The notes under the pieces were generated by a model, which worked only from the letters and a program-made list of their open reading frames with translations, made no database searches and was not told the origin of the DNA. A stretch of 14,936 bases of DNA, from positions 1-14,936 of the forward strand of contig JAANXG010000057.1 in NCBI GenBank assembly GCA_018263405.1. The letters run 5' to 3'. The DNA is from Gammaproteobacteria bacterium (GTDB lineage: Bacteria; Pseudomonadota; Gammaproteobacteria; Arenicellales; JAANXG01). A program made the position numbers and the translations under genes. Every line of letters starts with the position of its first letter. The first letter of the stretch is position 1. Below, piece by piece: positions 12,860-14,936 of the stretch.

Positions 12860-14215
12860 ATGGCGAAGATCAAAAGACTGTTTAACTGTACCGAATGCGG
12901 TGCCCGGACGCCGAAATGGGCGGGCCAGTGCCCCGAGTGCGAGTCATGGAATACCTTGGTGGAAACGGTGCCGCCGGACACCCGCCGGGGCCCCGTGGAC
13001 GTCGCCCCGACCGGTACAGTGCATTCCCTGGCCGAAATCGGGATTGCGCCTACCGTCCGCTTGTCGACCCATTCCACCGAGCTGGATCGCGTGCTTGGAG
13101 GGGGTTTGGTCAACGGCGCCGTGGTATTGCTGGGCGGCGATCCCGGTATCGGCAAGTCGACATTGCTCTTGCAGACCCTGGTCAAAATGAGCGATGACAT
13201 GAATGCCCTTTACGTTTCGGGGGAGGAGTCGGCTCAACAGATCGCTCTGCGCGCGCGGCGCCTCGGTATGCACAGTGCGCAGTTGGGCTTCATGGCTGAC
13301 AACGCTCTGGAGTCCGTGGTCCGTGCGTGCCGCGAAACGTCTCCGGACCTGATCGTGATCGATTCAATACAAACGCTTTACACGGAGCTGATTCAGTCCG
13401 CGCCGGGGAGCGTCGCACAAGTAAGAGAAACTGCCGCACAGCTTGTACGTCTTGCCAAACAAACCCGGACAACAGTAATCATCGTGGGCCATGTTACCAA
13501 AGAAGGCGCCATCGCCGGCCCGCGTGTACTCGAACACATGGTGGACACGGTTTTATACTTCGAGGGCGATCGAAGTAGTCGCTTTCGTCTCATCAGGGCG
13601 ATTAAGAACCGCTTTGGTGCGGTGAATGAGCTCGGCGTCTTCGCCATGACGGAGCAGGGACTCAAGGAAGTGAATAATCCATCGGCGATGTTCGTCAACC
13701 GGAGTATGGACACATCTCCGGGCCGAACGGTCATGGCCGCCCAGCAGGGCACTCGCCCGTTGCTCGTGGAAGTTCAAGCATTGGTGGACCAAAGTCCGCT
13801 GGCCAACCCCCGACGACTAACGGTAGGACTCGACCATTCCAGATTGGCGATGATCCTGGCGGTGTTGCACCGGCACGGTGGGCTTAGTGTGTACGATCAG
13901 GATGTATTCGTCAATGTCGTAGGCGGCGTGCGTGTGATCGAACCGGCATCGGATCTCGCCGTCGCGCTTTCGGTCGCGTCCAGCCTGTACAACCGGCCTT
14001 GGCCCAATGACCTGGTCGTATTCGGGGAAATTGGCCTCGGCGGCGAAGTACGCCCCGTTCAGCACGGTATCGATCGGCTGAAAGAAGCGTATAAACTTGG
14101 ATTCAAGCGGGCGCTGGTGCCCAAGGAGAATTTAAGCAAGCAGATTCCCAAGGGCATACAAGCAATAGGAATTGTTAAGTTGGCCGAGGCGTTGAATACG
14201 GAGTTCGATTGTTGA
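12860..14215 (+). CDS. radA: DNA repair protein RadA
   Basis: A RecA-like ATPase that helps process recombination intermediates and drives branch migration. The 451 residues hold an N-terminal zinc finger (Cys10, Cys13, Cys24, Cys27 in CTECGARTPKWAGQCPEC), Walker A GGDPGIGKST (92-101), the RadA-specific KNRFG motif (in IKNRFGAVNELGVF, about 250) and a C-terminal Lon-protease-like domain that is not proteolytic. The length is near that of E. coli RadA (460). The ATG at 12860 gives the family start MAKIKRLFNC; an upstream TTG in frame would add 12 unrelated residues. The ribosome binding site is weak (GGAA, 12 bases off). It lies 44 bases after alr and is convergent with dapE. Confidence 0.96.
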   Translation: MAKIKRLFNCTECGARTPKWAGQCPECESWNTLVETVPPDTRRGPVDVAPTGTVHSLAEIGIAPTVRLSTHSTELDRVLGGGLVNGAVVLLGGDPGIGKSTLLLQTLVKMSDDMNALYVSGEESAQQIALRARRLGMHSAQLGFMADNALESVVRACRETSPDLIVIDSIQTLYTELIQSAPGSVAQVRETAAQLVRLAKQTRTTVIIVGHVTKEGAIAGPRVLEHMVDTVLYFEGDRSSRFRLIRAIKNRFGAVNELGVFAMTEQGLKEVNNPSAMFVNRSMDTSPGRTVMAAQQGTRPLLVEVQALVDQSPLANPRRLTVGLDHSRLAMILAVLHRHGGLSVYDQDVFVNVVGGVRVIEPASDLAVALSVASSLYNRPWPNDLVVFGEIGLGGEVRPVQHGIDRLKEAYKLGFKRALVPKENLSKQIPKGIQAIGIVKLAEALNTEFDC

Positions 14216-14233
14216 CCCCGGCGATAATCGGGG
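14216..14233. terminator. Weak stem-loop between convergent radA and dapE
   Basis: CCCCG and CGGGG pair across an 8-base loop in the 40-base gap between the two stop codons. There is no T run on either side, so it may act only as a pause or Rho-assisted site shared by both strands. Confidence 0.3.
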
Positions 14234-14255
14234 CAATACGGATCGTGCGAATACT

Positions 14256-14936
14256 TCATCGCGTTTGCCGTAGCAGCTCACTCAGGATGCGACAATACAC
14301 GCGGCTCAGGCGGTCCGGGTCCCCGCTCGCGATACGCTCGTTGATCTTGTGGATAGTCTTGTTGACCGGTCCGAGTTCGATTACTTGCGCGCCCGTGGGA
14401 GCGATGAACCTGCCGTCGGACGTCCCGCCGGCCGTCGACAGCGCTGGTTGACGTTCCAGTATTGTTTTTGCCGCGCGTGCCGTCGCTTCGATTAGCAATC
14501 CCTTTTCGGTTAGAAACGGCAGGCCGGATAACCGCCATTGAATCCCGTAACTCAACGCATGCTTGTGCAATAGCGTTTCCACGTGCCGTTTCAATGATTC
14601 GGGCGTACTGGCAGTGCCGAATCGCAGGTTGAGTTCGATGTTCGCTTCCGCGGGTATCACATTGTCCGCGGCGTCCGTGCCGGCGTGGATACTGGAGATC
14701 TGGAATGTGGTGGGCGGGAAATAGTTGTTGCCGTTGTCCCACCGCGTTTCGCTCAGGTCGTGCAGCGCCTTTGCACAGCGGTGGATCGGGTTCTCCGCCG
14801 CGTCGGGATAGGCGATATGGCCTTGTATCCCGTGGATCTTCAAAGACGCGCTCAATGAACCCCTTCGTCCGTTTTTGATCGTGTCGCCGAGCCTAGTCTC
14901 TGAACTGGGTTCGCCGACTATACAGTAGTCGATCTG
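14256..14936 (-). CDS. dapE: Succinyl-diaminopimelate desuccinylase, C-terminal part (cut by window edge)
   Basis: DapE removes succinate from N-succinyl-LL-diaminopimelate in lysine and peptidoglycan precursor synthesis. The window holds the last 226 codons; the N terminus lies beyond the right edge, and the frame is open to the last base. Visible motifs are VGEPSS with the zinc-ligand Glu, KNGRRGSL, IHGIQGHIAYP of the dimerisation domain, AGGTSDGRF, and the final zinc His in NKTIHKINERI. From the E. coli length of 375 residues, about 150 are missing. The missing first part should carry the first His and Asp ligands. An internal TTG at 14855 is not the true start, since RRGS directly before it is conserved. 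It converges on radA. Confidence 0.95.
   Translation of the reverse strand, partial: QIDYCIVGEPSSETRLGDTIKNGRRGSLSASLKIHGIQGHIAYPDAAENPIHRCAKALHDLSETRWDNGNNYFPPTTFQISSIHAGTDAADNVIPAEANIELNLRFGTASTPESLKRHVETLLHKHALSYGIQWRLSGLPFLTEKGLLIEATARAAKTILERQPALSTAGGTSDGRFIAPTGAQVIELGPVNKTIHKINERIASGDPDRLSRVYCRILSELLRQTR

Overview
The window is chromosomal DNA from a moderately GC-rich gammaproteobacterium outside the enteric group. The block rpsF-rpsR-rplI-dnaB-alr-radA, the P-II gene and the CpdA-type phosphodiesterase all read as gammaproteobacterial. A four-gene set for breaking down the osmolytes ectoine and hydroxyectoine suggests a saline habitat or a host that supplies compatible solutes. The exact lineage cannot be read from this sequence alone.

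Layout. (1) 1-115 is the edge of a repeated, probably mobile, sequence whose end supplies the stop codon of an unrecognised secreted or membrane-anchored protein gene (103-888, minus). (2) 889-1240 is non-coding. It holds one isolated terminal repeat of the same family that flanks the element at 9228-9491, plus a weak terminator candidate. (3) 1241-5456, minus strand, is eutB-eutC-doeA-doeB: EutB and EutC are thought to convert hydroxyectoine to ectoine, DoeA opens the ectoine ring, and DoeB removes the acetyl group to give diaminobutyrate. (4) 5457-5924 is a 468-base divergent intergenic region rich in palindromes and repeats. (5) 5925-8477, plus strand, is a tightly coupled trio: a P-II nitrogen sensor, a Sel1-SPOR-Sel1 periplasmic protein, and a cAMP phosphodiesterase. 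(6) 8560-10206 is the S6-S18-L9 ribosomal protein operon. (7) 10335-14215 is dnaB-alr-radA. (8) dapE runs in from the right edge on the minus strand, convergent with radA and cut off at its 5' end.

The most striking observation is in the ribosomal operon. A 264-base non-coding element with 32-base terminal inverted repeats sits between rpsF and rpsR. Removing it with one copy of its target duplication restores a strong Shine-Dalgarno sequence (GGAGGT) seven bases before the rpsR ATG. So the element appears to have landed between the ribosome binding site and the start codon of an essential gene. Its right end carries an outward-facing extended -10 and a GGGGT stretch that could replace what was lost. 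The S6 protein just upstream also has a tail of 11-residue acidic repeats that roughly doubles its length.

No phage, CRISPR array, tRNA, rRNA or transposase gene is visible. I found no clear new defence or biosynthetic system. The novelty lies in the small mobile elements, the S6 tail, the Sel1-SPOR fusion and the gene pairings.
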